In this document: positions 47,344 through 58,327 of the stretch, piece by piece
Position numbering within the stretch: position 1 is the stretch's first letter
Layout of the letters: every line of letters begins with the position of its first letter
NCBI GenBank assembly: GCA_029007435.1
Contig: JAQXHU010000124.1
Span: 1-64,000, forward strand
Direction of reading: 5' to 3'
Length of the DNA: 64,000 nt
Source: Bacteroidales bacterium
GTDB taxonomy: Bacteria; Bacteroidota; Bacteroidia; Bacteroidales; UBA932
Notes under the pieces: model-generated
The model's database searches: none
Told to the model about the DNA's origin: nothing
What the model saw: only the letters and a program-made list of their open reading frames with translations
Position numbers and translations under genes: made by a program

Positions 47344-49596
47344 TCAATCAGCAGTAAATGTCACTTCAAAGCTGTACAGGCCGATTTTTGACCAGTTGCC
47401 GTTGTACAGATTGAAATATGAATAAAGATCATTGTCGTTCAGTGCATAAGAGCTGTACGGATCCGAACTGGTCTCGTCGACGAAATCGTTCAGCCTCGTC
47501 CAGGAGTTTCCGTCTTCGGAAAGTTTGGCGGTGAAATTGTAATTGCTTGCAATCATCTTCTTGGATGCTGTAGCAGCGATTCTGGAAATCTCGCCGACAG
47601 GAGAAGCGCAGTAGAAACCTTTTTCGAAATAGAATACCGACTCGGTGGATTCAGCCACGTGCGCGGCCTCGGCAATCATCTTGACATTTTTCTCCGCTCC
47701 TGAGCCGTCAGTGGCTACAGCGGTGAATTTGCCGTGAATCTTGTAGCTTGAGTAATCCCCGACAGTGATCCCGGCAGTCTCAAGACTGTCTTTGGCCGCG
47801 GTCACCATTTTGTACAGGTCTGCCGAGCTGACTGAAAGCTTGTATGTTTTGGCCGTAGCGCTTTCCTGTATGAACTCGACGCTGTCTTTCACTTCTGAAA
47901 GGCCTTTGCCATACAGATAGACTTTAGCCGACCTCTTGACACCGGTGTTCTCCTCTATTGCACAGCTGAGTTTGCCGTCTGCGTATGAAGCGGTTATCCA
48001 GGATTCGGTGGACACCACTTCCGGAGCCTCAGACGCAGCATAGACAGGGCAGGACAATTCAGAAGAAGAAGCAGCTTTTCCAACCTTTATCTTGCGGGAC
48101 TCGATGTCGAACCACGGAGCCGGATTGATGGTGATGTTGCCCACGAACGGACGGCAGTTCGACTCGGTAATATTGTCGAAAGTCAGAACGAGGTCTCCAT
48201 ATCCGGATGTTTTTTCTGCGTTGAACAGCAAGTACTTGGCATCATAGTTACCTGTTTTTCCGGTTACTGTGACCTTGCCGAGTTCATTGACCTCATCGCC
48301 ATTGACCAGGCTGACAGTGAAATCGCCTGAGGCATTGTCCGTGGCCACGCCGAGATTCATCTTGATCATCTTGACTCCGCCGAATGAAGCGTCAGAACGG
48401 AGAATTACAGAACCGCCGCTGATATTGCTGTATGCAAGGACCTGGACGTATGAGCCGTCACTGTCGGTTGCCCCGCTTCCGTAATTGACATTGTTTGCTC
48501 CGGGATACGAAATGGAGAAGACCATTTTCTTTCCATCCGGACCCCAGGCCCGTTCAGGATTGTAGCTGTTTATGTAGTTTAAATACGAGAGCCCTGCAGA
48601 CCAGAGTTCGCCGTCGCTGAGGATGACATCCTTGATCTCAGCTGTATCCGCTGATTTGAAATGCACAGTCGGACGAGCTATTGAGCTGCGGACCACATTC
48701 AGGCCGGAACGTTCGAACACCAGGTCGGCCCTGGCGGTGGACACTGTTATCTTAACATCATACAGTCCCGGATTGAGGACAAGCCAGGCATGATAATCGG
48801 AAACCGTGGTGATTCCATCCCCCTTGAGAGTCACTGAAGAATATGAACTGAAAGGAGTCAGGGTGACAGTGTCAACGTCTGCGGTCACATCCACAGTGAA
48901 CACGCCGACAAGGTCCTTGTTCTCGCCTGTCGCCTCCACAACAATGCTCTTTACGACATTGTCCCTGTATTCCTCCGGAATGTCGGCGAAAGATATGTCA
49001 GCGAATCCGAACAGATGCGCGAACTCCACTTTCTCAGCATTATTGGTGGAGTACTCATCATATTTCTCATCATACGAGTTGTCCGCAGTGGAAATAGTCA
49101 CGGGCTTGATAACCATTGCATCATACCTGCAGTCCCAGGATGTCTGAGAAGGGGACTGAGTATCCTTCACCTGCACTTTCCATTGAGTGAGATCGGAACC
49201 GCTGTTGTAAAGCTCTCCGCTGACACCGTACATAATGTATTCATCTGAGAAATCATCACCAACGATGCTGTAGAAATGGCCCGAGAATTCAGGAGAAGCA
49301 GCAGATGCGTCTTCAATTGTGAAACCATAATAATACTGGGATGCAAGATAGCCTTTCGAACTGGCCACTTTCACAGCTTCAGCCGGGCTTGAAGGCTTGG
49401 CGATTGCTGCGTTGAACTTGTCTCCGGACTCAAATGCAACAAGTCCTTCCCCGTCGAATACCGATTTGGTAGCAGGGACGGCGGCTCTTACTGACACTGC
49501 GATATCCCTTGTCCCGGAGATCTCCTGATTCAGTTCTGACTTGGAGCAGCTTGCTACCGCAATGAGGGAAGCTGCTATATATAAAGTCTTTTTCAT
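47344..49596 (-). CDS. Large lipoprotein with BACON-like region
   Basis: LIAVASCSKSE lipobox; 750 aa; CPVYAASEAPEVVSTESWITASYADGKLSCAIEENTG. Confidence 0.65.
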   Translation of the reverse strand: MKKTLYIAASLIAVASCSKSELNQEISGTRDIAVSVRAAVPATKSVFDGEGLVAFESGDKFNAAIAKPSSPAEAVKVASSKGYLASQYYYGFTIEDASAASPEFSGHFYSIVGDDFSDEYIMYGVSGELYNSGSDLTQWKVQVKDTQSPSQTSWDCRYDAMVIKPVTISTADNSYDEKYDEYSTNNAEKVEFAHLFGFADISFADIPEEYRDNVVKSIVVEATGENKDLVGVFTVDVTADVDTVTLTPFSSYSSVTLKGDGITTVSDYHAWLVLNPGLYDVKITVSTARADLVFERSGLNVVRSSIARPTVHFKSADTAEIKDVILSDGELWSAGLSYLNYINSYNPERAWGPDGKKMVFSISYPGANNVNYGSGATDSDGSYVQVLAYSNISGGSVILRSDASFGGVKMIKMNLGVATDNASGDFTVSLVNGDEVNELGKVTVTGKTGNYDAKYLLFNAEKTSGYGDLVLTFDNITESNCRPFVGNITINPAPWFDIESRKIKVGKAASSSELSCPVYAASEAPEVVSTESWITASYADGKLSCAIEENTGVKRSAKVYLYGKGLSEVKDSVEFIQESATAKTYKLSVSSADLYKMVTAAKDSLETAGITVGDYSSYKIHGKFTAVATDGSGAEKNVKMIAEAAHVAESTESVFYFEKGFYCASPVGEISRIAATASKKMIASNYNFTAKLSEDGNSWTRLNDFVDETSSDPYSSYALNDNDLYSYFNLYNGNWSKIGLYSFEVTFTAD

Positions 49597-49607
49597 ACTT
49601 TCAAAAT

Positions 49608-50537
49608 TTACCAGTTGAGATATTCGTTTTCATCACTTACATACACACTTCCTCCAAACGTTCCATAACTGTCCGGTTTGATGGAGATATACTGCGCCGC
49701 ATATCTGGAATCGCTGTTCCTGACAGCCTTCACCATAACATATCCGGCAACCACTACTTTTGGAGCTGTGACTTTGATTTCAGCCTTTTCCTCGTCAAAG
49801 TCAACATCGTACTGAGGGCTTTCCACTATCACGTGGGTGGTCTCGTCAGCCCCGGTAAGTTCATACGTGAATGTCAATGTCTCAAGAGGGCTTACCTTTT
49901 CATTGTAAGATGCAACTTTGAGAGAGAAAGGTTTGGAATCCTTGCTGAGAGTGATGACAGTTTCCCCATATGTGAAAATATAAGCTGTTTCTGTCTCTGT
50001 GACAACAAGCTGGGGAGCCTGGGTCCCGTACACCGGCACCTTGGTCCATTCCGTGCCGTCAAAGGAATAATACCATTCTCCGTTCTCTATCTTGAGCTGT
50101 GGATTCTTGCCGTCCTTTCCGTCCGAGCCGTTCTGCCCGGTAACAGGCACTTTCTGGCCATTGTTCAACAGGAATTCCCCATTTACAGTCCAATAATAGA
50201 CTCCGCCTTCTTCAGCCACGCCGATAGAAGGAGTGACCCCGTCTTTGCCGTCAGCGCCGTCTTTGCCGTCGGAACCATCCTTGCCATTCGTAATCACAGC
50301 CGAGGTGCCGTCGCTGAAATTGATAGTGTAACCGTCTTCCGAGCTGACGACAGAAGTAACGGTAACTGCCTTTGATGCAGCCTCGACAAGTTTCGCAATG
50401 GAGGAAACATTGTCATTGACTTTTGTCTCAAGGGCATCGACTCTGGATTCAAGGGAATCCACACGATCTTCAAGATCGCCCGTGCAGGAGCAGACCACAG
50501 CTGCCGCTGCAAGCATTGAGAAAATTGTTTTTTTCAT
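49608..50537 (-). CDS. DUF4988/PL29 N-terminal-domain-type lipoprotein with collagen-like GKDGxDG repeats
   Basis: AAVVCSCTGDLEDRVDSLESRVDALE; NGKDGSDGKDGADGKDGVTP. Confidence 0.75.
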   Translation of the reverse strand: MKKTIFSMLAAAAVVCSCTGDLEDRVDSLESRVDALETKVNDNVSSIAKLVEAASKAVTVTSVVSSEDGYTINFSDGTSAVITNGKDGSDGKDGADGKDGVTPSIGVAEEGGVYYWTVNGEFLLNNGQKVPVTGQNGSDGKDGKNPQLKIENGEWYYSFDGTEWTKVPVYGTQAPQLVVTETETAYIFTYGETVITLSKDSKPFSLKVASYNEKVSPLETLTFTYELTGADETTHVIVESPQYDVDFDEEKAEIKVTAPKVVVAGYVMVKAVRNSDSRYAAQYISIKPDSYGTFGGSVYVSDENEYLNW

Positions 50538-50563
50538 AAGTGATATTGATTGATTTGAAATTA

Positions 50564-52285
50564 TCAGAATGCCAGGACCGGATGGCATATGACAGGATCA
50601 TCTACCCAGCCGCAGGTCGGCTCAAGAAGGCCGTTGTCCCCAAGCCAGAAGAGGCAGCACATTCCGTCAGAATTGTCATAGAGGGTGGATGCCATAAGTT
50701 CAGCTACTCCGAACCCGTTACGGTCCCTGGTTGTGAACAAGTCTTCTTTCTGGCTGTCCGGAACCAGAGCCCACGCCGAGTTGATTGCACCTATCACATT
50801 ATAGCCCAGAACTTTGTCTCCATAATAGCTGGAATAATATGTAATATCGCTGCTGTAGCCCCTCAAGGTCTTAAGGAACTCTGCGGCGTCATTTCCCCCA
50901 AGATTTGCGATGACATCCCATAACTGGCCGGCAGAAGGGACATACCAGTCGGAAGTATTGGAAGGAGCGGCCGGTGAGAAGTCCGTAGTGACCCAGTCAA
51001 AGGCCGGGCATTTCTGGAGATTGCCGGCGAATTCATCAAGAACGCAGTTTGTCCACCTGCGTCCGTTGACGTCAGCATACCAGGAGGTTCCCAGCTTGCA
51101 GACAGGAACAGTCTCGAACGAATACTCGAACGAATACCGAGTAAGCTTTGAATCCGGTCCGTGGGCTCCCTTCGTGCAGAAAACAAGGCCGTGAGTGAAT
51201 CCGTCAGCCTTGTCCTCAGAAGAGAATCTCTCCGGATCCGTCTGGAAGACTATGCCTATCACTGTCTTGCCCTCAACAGGAGACGGCTTCTCAGCAGCCC
51301 AGACAGGATTCGTCCCGTCAGAATTGATGGAAATGAGGCCTCCGTCGCTCCAGGTACCGTCAGAATAATAGTAGTCACCTATCTTCGGTGGTGCGACAGG
51401 TTCCTCTTCAGGGTTCACGACCACTTTGCATACCGCCTTGACTCCGTCCGCTGAGGCGGATATTTCGGCCTGTCCGGCCTTCTTTGCCGACACTTTTGCC
51501 GCAACTATGTTGTCGCCCTCGACAGCGTCAATGATATCAAGGGAAACAATATCAGGATTGTCAACCGCCCATTTCACATTCATATACGAAATGTTCTCAG
51601 GGAGAACCACAGCGGTGATTATGAATGTCTCATTTTCTGTCATCTCCTTGTCCGTCACATCAAAGGTGATGCTACCAGCCCTGATGACATTGACAGTGAC
51701 ACGGCATTCAGACCTTGCGTTCCCGCACTCAGCAGTTATGACAGCAGTCCCTTCCGAAAGTCCGGTCACGAGACCCCTTGAAACAACAGCCACATCCTCA
51801 TCCGAGGATGACCATCTGATGACGGGATTGGTTGCGGAAGAAGGCTGGACAGTGACACTCAGGACTTCACTCTTGTTCACATCCAGAGAAAGTTCCCGGC
51901 GGTCCAGTTCAAGACCCTCCACCTGTACCGACCCTACATTTATGTCGCAGGAGACAAGGACATCATCCAGAACGGCCACCAGCGAAGTTTCACCTATGCC
52001 GACACCGTCCACAACAAAATCAATATGGCCCGGCAACAGCTCCGTTGATACAATCTCAGCGACCGTTGTGTCCGCTACGGAAAACTCGACATCACTCACC
52101 CTGTCCTCCGGAGTGACATTCAGGACAAGAACAGTTCCCTTTTCACCGTAGTTGAAAGACAGGCTGGTGGATGCAAATTCGAGTGAGGAAGAAGGAATCT
52201 CAGGAGTTTCATTACTGTCACCGTCACATCCGGCTAATGATATAAATGAAGCTAAAACACCGACAAGCAGCAATTTACGATTCAT
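50564..52285 (-). CDS. Big_2 Ig-like-domain lipoprotein with FISUMP-like C-terminal region
   Basis: LISLAGCDGDSNE lipobox; repeated Big_2 units (VIRWSSSDEDVAVVSRGLVTGLSEGTAVITA); C-terminal SDWYVPSAGQLWDV. Confidence 0.75.
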   Translation of the reverse strand: MNRKLLLVGVLASFISLAGCDGDSNETPEIPSSSLEFASTSLSFNYGEKGTVLVLNVTPEDRVSDVEFSVADTTVAEIVSTELLPGHIDFVVDGVGIGETSLVAVLDDVLVSCDINVGSVQVEGLELDRRELSLDVNKSEVLSVTVQPSSATNPVIRWSSSDEDVAVVSRGLVTGLSEGTAVITAECGNARSECRVTVNVIRAGSITFDVTDKEMTENETFIITAVVLPENISYMNVKWAVDNPDIVSLDIIDAVEGDNIVAAKVSAKKAGQAEISASADGVKAVCKVVVNPEEEPVAPPKIGDYYYSDGTWSDGGLISINSDGTNPVWAAEKPSPVEGKTVIGIVFQTDPERFSSEDKADGFTHGLVFCTKGAHGPDSKLTRYSFEYSFETVPVCKLGTSWYADVNGRRWTNCVLDEFAGNLQKCPAFDWVTTDFSPAAPSNTSDWYVPSAGQLWDVIANLGGNDAAEFLKTLRGYSSDITYYSSYYGDKVLGYNVIGAINSAWALVPDSQKEDLFTTRDRNGFGVAELMASTLYDNSDGMCCLFWLGDNGLLEPTCGWVDDPVICHPVLAF

Positions 52286-52429
52286 AATCGACAATTAATT
52301 GGTTCTTAAATGACTTGTTAACGTTTATTATTGGCCGAAAGTTATAATTAGTTTCAATCATTAGCAACAGTTTTCTTATTTTTTACGTAAATTTGCAGAC
52401 TACTGATTTAAGTAAAATTTTTGTTCATT

Positions 52430-53722
52430 ATGAAGAATTTTGTAGAGGAACTCAGGTGGAGGGGTATGATCCAGGACATTATGCCCGGAACCGAAGAAAA
52501 ATTGATGGAAGGACCAGTCGCTGCATACGTGGGAATCGACCCGACTGCCGACTCACTACATATAGGACATCTCGTCAGCATTATGATACTCAAGCATTTC
52601 CAGGAATGCGGGCACAAGCCTATAGCACTTGTGGGAGGTGCCACCGGTATGATTGGAGACCCGTCCGGGAAATCCCAGGAGAGGAATCTGCTGGACGAAG
52701 CTACATTGAACCACAATATTGATTGCATCAAGAAACAGCTTTCAATATTCCTGGACTTCGAGTCGGACGCTCCAAACAAAGCGGAGCTCGTCAACAACTA
52801 CGACTGGATGAAAGATTACGGCTTCCTGAATTTCATCAGGGATGTGGGCAAGCATATCACAGTCAACTATATGATGGCCAAGGACTCGGTGAAGATGCGT
52901 CTGTCCAACGAGTCCAGGGAGGGAATGTCATTCACCGAGTTCAGCTACCAGCTGCTCCAGGGCTATGACTTCCTGTGGCTGTACGAGCACAAGAACTGCC
53001 GTCTGGAAATGGGAGGAAGCGACCAGTGGGGCAACATCACCACCGGAACGGAGCTCATCCGCAGGATGCTGGGCAAGACTGACGCCTATGCGCTCACCTG
53101 CCCGCTCATCCGCAAAGCCGACGGCAAGAAATTCGGAAAGACGGAGAAAGGCAATATCTGGCTTGACCCGGAAAGGACATCTCCTTATGAATTCTACCAG
53201 TTCTGGCTCAATGTCTCAGACGAGGATGCTGAAAGATATATAAAAATATTCACCCTGCTCGGCAAAGAGCAAATCGACGCAGCCATTGAGGAGCACAGGC
53301 AGGATCCTGGCCAGCGCAGGCTCCAGAAACTGCTCGCCAGGGAAATCACAATCCTGGTACACGGAGAGAAAGAGTATGAGAACGCCCTCGCCGCTTCGAA
53401 GATGCTTTTCGGCAACTCCACATCTGAGGAACTCAGGAAACTTGACGAGAGGACATTTCTTGCAGTGTTCTCCGGAGTGCCTACCTTCGACATCCGCAAA
53501 GAGGACCTGCCTTGCGGAATAATAGACCTTTTGGCAGTCAAGACCCAGGTTTTCCCGTCCAAGGGTGAATGCCGCAAGATGATCCAGGGCGGCGGAGTCA
53601 GCATCAACAAGGACAAGATCAACTCCATCGACTTCGAGGCCGGCGAGAAGGACATTGTGGACGGGAAGTACATCCTCGTCCAGAAAGGCAAGAAAAACTA
53701 CTTCATCATCAATGTATTGTAA
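52430..53722 (+). CDS. tyrS: Tyrosyl-tRNA synthetase
   Basis: [40 protein letters not shown]-terminal S4-like domain. Confidence 0.95.
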   Translation: MKNFVEELRWRGMIQDIMPGTEEKLMEGPVAAYVGIDPTADSLHIGHLVSIMILKHFQECGHKPIALVGGATGMIGDPSGKSQERNLLDEATLNHNIDCIKKQLSIFLDFESDAPNKAELVNNYDWMKDYGFLNFIRDVGKHITVNYMMAKDSVKMRLSNESREGMSFTEFSYQLLQGYDFLWLYEHKNCRLEMGGSDQWGNITTGTELIRRMLGKTDAYALTCPLIRKADGKKFGKTEKGNIWLDPERTSPYEFYQFWLNVSDEDAERYIKIFTLLGKEQIDAAIEEHRQDPGQRRLQKLLAREITILVHGEKEYENALAASKMLFGNSTSEELRKLDERTFLAVFSGVPTFDIRKEDLPCGIIDLLAVKTQVFPSKGECRKMIQGGGVSINKDKINSIDFEAGEKDIVDGKYILVQKGKKNYFIINVL

Positions 53723-53740
53723 ACACCGGACTGTATTATA

Positions 53741-54088
53741 ATGGAAAACGGAGCAAGCACAAGACAGCTCAAGGTAGCGAAAGAGCTGCAGAAGGACCTG
53801 GCCGAAATCATCCGGAGAAAAGGAATGGCGGCATTCGGCGGGGCTATGGTGTCCGTCACCGAAGTCAGGATCAGCCCTGACCTTTCGGTGGCAAAAGTGT
53901 ACCTGAGCGTGTTCCCTTCAGGAAAGTCCGGAGAGGTGATGCAGACGGTCAACGACAATGCCAGGACAATACGCGGCGAGCTCGGCCACATCGTGGCGAG
54001 GCAGCTGAGGATTGTCCCTGAGCTGGCATTCTATCTGGACAGCTCGCTCGACTATGCCGCGCATATAGACGAACTGCTTAAAAAATAG
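53741..54088 (+). CDS. rbfA: Ribosome-binding factor A
   Basis: 115 aa; STRQLKVAKELQKDLAEIIRRKG, VRISPDLSVAKVYLSVFP. Confidence 0.88.
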   Translation: MENGASTRQLKVAKELQKDLAEIIRRKGMAAFGGAMVSVTEVRISPDLSVAKVYLSVFPSGKSGEVMQTVNDNARTIRGELGHIVARQLRIVPELAFYLDSSLDYAAHIDELLKK

Positions 54089-54094
54089 CAGGTT

Positions 54095-55309
54095 ATGAAC
54101 CTGTCCCTGAGGTTTGCGCTCCGGTATCTGTTCGCGAGGAAATCACACAATGTGATAAACATCATCTCCGCGATAAGCGCCGTCGGTATGGCTACAGGAA
54201 CGGCGGCCCTCATTATCATAATGTCAATATACAACGGCTTCGACGGCCTTGTCAGGGACTCGCTGGGCAATATCGAGCCCGACATTCTCATCACTCCGTC
54301 GGAAGGCAAGGTATTCGTTCCGGACTCGCCCGCATTCGACTGGGCATACAGCCAGGACGAGGTGCTGAATATGTGCAGTGTGCTGGAAGAGAACATTTTC
54401 CTGAATTACGACGGACACAGCGGCATTGTCAAGGCCAAAGGAGTTGACAGGGTTTACGAGGAGGAATCACCTCTCAGGGACCATATCCGCTCCGGAAAGT
54501 TCTCATTGCACAAGGGGGATGTTCCGCTTGCGGTTGTGGGAGCGGGAGCTGCTGCGACAATGGACATAAACCCAAGGTTCGTCTCCCCCATTGAAATGTA
54601 TTTTCCGGCAAGAGACCGGAATATCTCGCTCACTAATCCGGCAGCGTCGCTGGAGATGGTCAAAGTATTTCCGGCCGGGACATTCTCTGTCAATGCCGAC
54701 GTTGACGCATCCCTGATGATTGTGCCAATTGAGACGATGCGGGAGCTTCTCGAATATGACGATGAAGTGTCAGCCATAGAGATACGTGTCAATCCGGCCT
54801 ACGGGGAGAAAGCTGTTCCGAAACTGGTGCGGGAAATGCAGGACAGGCTTGGTCCGGATTACAGAGTCCGGGACAGGTTCAGGCAGAACGAGGCCCTTTA
54901 CAAAATGATGAGATACGAGAAGGCGGCAATATTCCTCATCCTTGTATTCATTATCATAATCATAGCTTTCAGCGTGTTCGGAAGTCTCTCGATGCTCATA
55001 ATCGAGAAGAAAGAAGACATCGGCACACTGCGCAGTTTCGGGGCGTCAGACAGCCTGATTGACAGGATATTCATCACGGAAGGCTGGCTCATTTCATTGC
55101 TCGGGCTGCTTGCCGGCACCGTCATAGGAGCAGGTTTCGCATTGTTGCAGCAACAGTTCGGATTCATCAGGATGCCGGGAGGATTCGCCTCTCCGTCATA
55201 TCCCGTGATTCTGCAATGGGGAGACATAGCTCTCACCGCAGTATGCGTCACAGCCATAGGCCTGCTGATGGCATACATACCCGTAAAGGCCAATATCAAA
55301 AGGAGTTAG
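54095..55309 (+). CDS. LolC/LolE-like ABC transporter permease (FtsX fold)
   Basis: FALRYLFARKSHNVINIISAISAVGMATGTAALIIIMSIYNGF; MacB-like periplasmic domain. Confidence 0.85.
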   Translation: MNLSLRFALRYLFARKSHNVINIISAISAVGMATGTAALIIIMSIYNGFDGLVRDSLGNIEPDILITPSEGKVFVPDSPAFDWAYSQDEVLNMCSVLEENIFLNYDGHSGIVKAKGVDRVYEEESPLRDHIRSGKFSLHKGDVPLAVVGAGAAATMDINPRFVSPIEMYFPARDRNISLTNPAASLEMVKVFPAGTFSVNADVDASLMIVPIETMRELLEYDDEVSAIEIRVNPAYGEKAVPKLVREMQDRLGPDYRVRDRFRQNEALYKMMRYEKAAIFLILVFIIIIIAFSVFGSLSMLIIEKKEDIGTLRSFGASDSLIDRIFITEGWLISLLGLLAGTVIGAGFALLQQQFGFIRMPGGFASPSYPVILQWGDIALTAVCVTAIGLLMAYIPVKANIKRS

Positions 55310-55312
55310 ACA

Positions 55313-56644
55313 ATGTCCGCCGAATTGCTCATAATTGGATTTCTCATCCTGGCGGTACTGGTCACAGCCTTCGTATATGCCAGGAAGGCCGACCGTCTTC
55401 AGAAAGAACTCGATGCCGAGAAGAAGATTTCCGCCGGGCTGGCAGGAGAGAAGGCCGGGCTGGTGGCCGAATTGGATGCCCGGAAGCGTTACGACCAGAT
55501 GTTGAAGGAGGAGCACGACAAGGCAATGATGCAGGCCAAGGAGCAGAGGGAGAGAGAGCTCAAGGCTATGTCCGACCAGTTTGCCCTCCTGAGCAGCAGG
55601 AACAGCGATGATTTCAAACAGAAAAGCGAGAAATCCATCTCGGAGATACTCAAGCCTGTCGAAGAGAAATTCAAGGAATTCAGCGAGGCGGTCAAGGCAT
55701 CCCAGAAAGACACAGTGGAACGCCATTCAAGACTCGAACAGAAGATTCAGGACCTGGACTCAAGGTCAAAATCCATCGGAGACGAGGCGAGAAACCTTGC
55801 GAACGCCCTCTTGGGATATTCCAAAATCCAGGGAGATTTCGGAGAAATGATTCTGACAGACATACTTGCCAATGCCGGATTGAAAGAGGGGGAGCATTTC
55901 CGCACGCAGTCTGTCATCACTGACGAGGAAGGCAGGGAAATCAAAAGCGGGGACGGACACAGGATGATTCCGGACGTCACTGTCTTCTATCCCGACAGGA
56001 CAATGGTGGTCATTGACTCGAAAGTCAGCCTCAACGCTTACTGCGAATTTATGAACGCCGACAATGCGGAGGACAGGAAAAGAGCGGCAAAAGAGCATAT
56101 AGACAGTGTTCGGAAACATATAAACGAGCTGAAAGACAAGGACTACAACGGGTATATCCCGGAAGGTTGCAGGAGAGTGGACTATACGATAATGTTCATC
56201 CCGATGGAGGGGGCGTTCCGGCTTATGCTTGAGGAAGAGCCATTGCTGTGGCAGGAGGCAAAGGACAACGGAATACTGGTAGTCAGCCAGATGACACTCA
56301 TCATCGTGCTGAATATGATACAGATGAGCTGGAAACAGCACCTGCAGGAGAAAAATATCGCCCAGGTATATGAGACCGCCGGCAGCCTGATGTCCCAGAT
56401 CAGGGGCTGGCTTGAGGAATTCATCAAAGTGGGCGAGAAACTGCAGGCCGCGCAGGATGCCTACAACGACTCCAGGACAAGGCTTTCAGGCGGGCAGGGA
56501 GCTTTAAAGAAAGGGGACTCCCTGCTTGACAAGATAAGCCGGCTTGAGGAGCTCGGGCTCAAGCCTTCGCCGTCCAAAGCCAAAATCAAGGCGAAAAGCA
56601 TTTCCGCTCCAGGCACTGTCATTCCTAAAGAACTTCAAAGATGA
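55313..56644 (+). CDS. rmuC: DNA recombination protein RmuC
   Basis: LLGYSKIQGDFGEMILTDILANAGLKEGEHF, VDYTIMFIPMEGAF motifs. Confidence 0.92.
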   Translation: MSAELLIIGFLILAVLVTAFVYARKADRLQKELDAEKKISAGLAGEKAGLVAELDARKRYDQMLKEEHDKAMMQAKEQRERELKAMSDQFALLSSRNSDDFKQKSEKSISEILKPVEEKFKEFSEAVKASQKDTVERHSRLEQKIQDLDSRSKSIGDEARNLANALLGYSKIQGDFGEMILTDILANAGLKEGEHFRTQSVITDEEGREIKSGDGHRMIPDVTVFYPDRTMVVIDSKVSLNAYCEFMNADNAEDRKRAAKEHIDSVRKHINELKDKDYNGYIPEGCRRVDYTIMFIPMEGAFRLMLEEEPLLWQEAKDNGILVVSQMTLIIVLNMIQMSWKQHLQEKNIAQVYETAGSLMSQIRGWLEEFIKVGEKLQAAQDAYNDSRTRLSGGQGALKKGDSLLDKISRLEELGLKPSPSKAKIKAKSISAPGTVIPKELQR

Positions 56645-57639
56645 CACGCAGAGGAAGACTCACAGTGGCCTATCTATCAGGCGCGGCAGCCTTGGCAGTT
56701 CTCGCCCTGGCGGACTTGTGCTGCGGGTCCATACACATCTCGCTCAATGACCTGGCCAGCGTCCTGACAGGTGGAGGAAATCCGCTCAACAGTGACATTG
56801 TCACCCTCATACGTCTCCCGCGCATTCTCAGTGCGGCAATAGCAGGGGCGTGCCTTGCCCTTTCTGGAGCCCAGATGCAGGCCCTGTTCAGGAATCCGCT
56901 CGCAGACCCGCATATTTTAGGACTCAGCGCAGGCGCCGGCACAGGGGCGGCACTGTATTCGCTTGCCGGAGGCGTTTCAGGAATTGCGGCAGGAGTTGAA
57001 CTGGGAATCACCGCCTCCGCAGCTTTGGGTGCGCTGTTTTCAGCCGGCATAATAGCTGCCATATCAGCAGGAATACGGCGTTCCTCCTCCCTGCTCCTTG
57101 CCGGAGTGATGCTCGGATTCATAATGGGGGCAATCACGTCTATTATTGAGTATCAGGCAGATGAGACGAGTGTAAAAATATACTGGAACTGGGCTGCAGG
57201 GAGTTTTTCCGGCAATACCTGGACAGGAGTGTCAACTATGGCAGTCGCCCTCACCGCAGGGGCTGCCGCAGCTATGCTCAACCACAAAGGCTTGACAGCA
57301 TTGCTGTTCGGAGAGGATTTCGCTATTTCAAGCGGCCAGAATGTCAACAAAACAAGAACAGTGTCTATCCTGAGCTGCTGCATTCTGACAGGAGCCGCGA
57401 CGGCATTCTGCGGGCCTGTAGGATTTGTCGGAATAATCGCCCCGCATATTACAAGATGGGTGAGCGGCAGGTCGGCAATGAGGGAGACACTGCCATTAAG
57501 CCTGCTATACGGAGCGTCGGTATGCCTCGCAGGAGACATCCTCTCACAGTTATGGAGCTCACCTCTGCCCGTCGGCAGCACTATCGCCATTCTGGGCATA
57601 CCGGTGATATTTTACCTGATTTTCAGATTCAGGGACTGA
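56641..57639 (+). CDS. FecCD/BtuC-type iron-siderophore or cobalamin ABC permease
   Basis: RLPRILSAAIAGACLALSGAQMQALFRNPLADPHILGLSAGAG; FVGIIAPHITR. Confidence 0.92.
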   Translation: MTRRGRLTVAYLSGAAALAVLALADLCCGSIHISLNDLASVLTGGGNPLNSDIVTLIRLPRILSAAIAGACLALSGAQMQALFRNPLADPHILGLSAGAGTGAALYSLAGGVSGIAAGVELGITASAALGALFSAGIIAAISAGIRRSSSLLLAGVMLGFIMGAITSIIEYQADETSVKIYWNWAAGSFSGNTWTGVSTMAVALTAGAAAAMLNHKGLTALLFGEDFAISSGQNVNKTRTVSILSCCILTGAATAFCGPVGFVGIIAPHITRWVSGRSAMRETLPLSLLYGASVCLAGDILSQLWSSPLPVGSTIAILGIPVIFYLIFRFRD

Positions 57640-58327
57640 CAGATTCAAAACAGGACGACAGAATTTTCAGGCGGGATTCTTTCCCCGCGTTCTTGCCGCT
57701 GTCAAGAAAAACGCCTCCTGATGCAAGTCCGAAAACTCTTGTGACGCAATTCACTGCGTCAAGGATATCGTGAGACGAGAACAATACAGACAGGCCTTCA
57801 GAAGTAATGTCCCGAAGAGCCCTCAGGACTGCGGCCCGGCTGTCCACATCCAGGAATGCTGTCGGCTCGTCCAGCATAATCAGCCCGGCATCCCTGACGA
57901 CAGCAGAAGCTACGCAGGCTTTCTGGAACTCTCCGTCACTGAGAGTTGAAATATCCCTTTCCGAAAGCGGGCCTATGCCGACAAGTTCCAAAGCATATTC
58001 CATCCTTCTTTCAAAACGTCCGGGAAGACGTCCTGACCAGTCCGTATGGGAAGACAGGGCGGTTTTTATGAACTCCTTGACTGTGAAGCCTTTCACCTTC
58101 GGAATCCTCGAAGGCACAAGCACTGCCGGGGCGTCGGTGCAGATTGTTCCTGACACTGCGGGAATGGCTCCTGCAAGCGTGCCCATCAGCGTGGTTTTCC
58201 CAGCCCCGTTCGGTCCGCACAGCATAATACACTCTGCCGGGCCTATCCCGAACGAGATATTCCCGGCAACAGTATTACAATTATGGCCAATGGCCAGATT
58301 TACAGCGGATAAACGGAATCCCATCAA
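57629..58327 (-). CDS. FecE/BtuD-type ABC ATP-binding protein
   Basis: MLCGPNGAGKTTLMGTLAG, LSDGEFQKACVASAV, LIMLDEPTAFLD. Confidence 0.87.
   Translation of the reverse strand: MMGFRLSAVNLAIGHNCNTVAGNISFGIGPAECIMLCGPNGAGKTTLMGTLAGAIPAVSGTICTDAPAVLVPSRIPKVKGFTVKEFIKTALSSHTDWSGRLPGRFERRMEYALELVGIGPLSERDISTLSDGEFQKACVASAVVRDAGLIMLDEPTAFLDVDSRAAVLRALRDITSEGLSVLFSSHDILDAVNCVTRVFGLASGGVFLDSGKNAGKESRLKILSSCFESVSP

Noticed and set aside
49608-50537. GKDGSDGKDGADGKDG DNA repeats as a CRISPR or tandem-repeat locus
   Set aside because: Short in-frame codon repeats of a collagen-like linker; no spacers or repeat-spacer periodicity. No CRISPR array was seen anywhere in the window.
51426-52151. Plus-strand Ser/Thr-rich ORF (241 aa)
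   Set aside because: Antisense of the Big_2 repeat lipoprotein; composition is an artefact of that.
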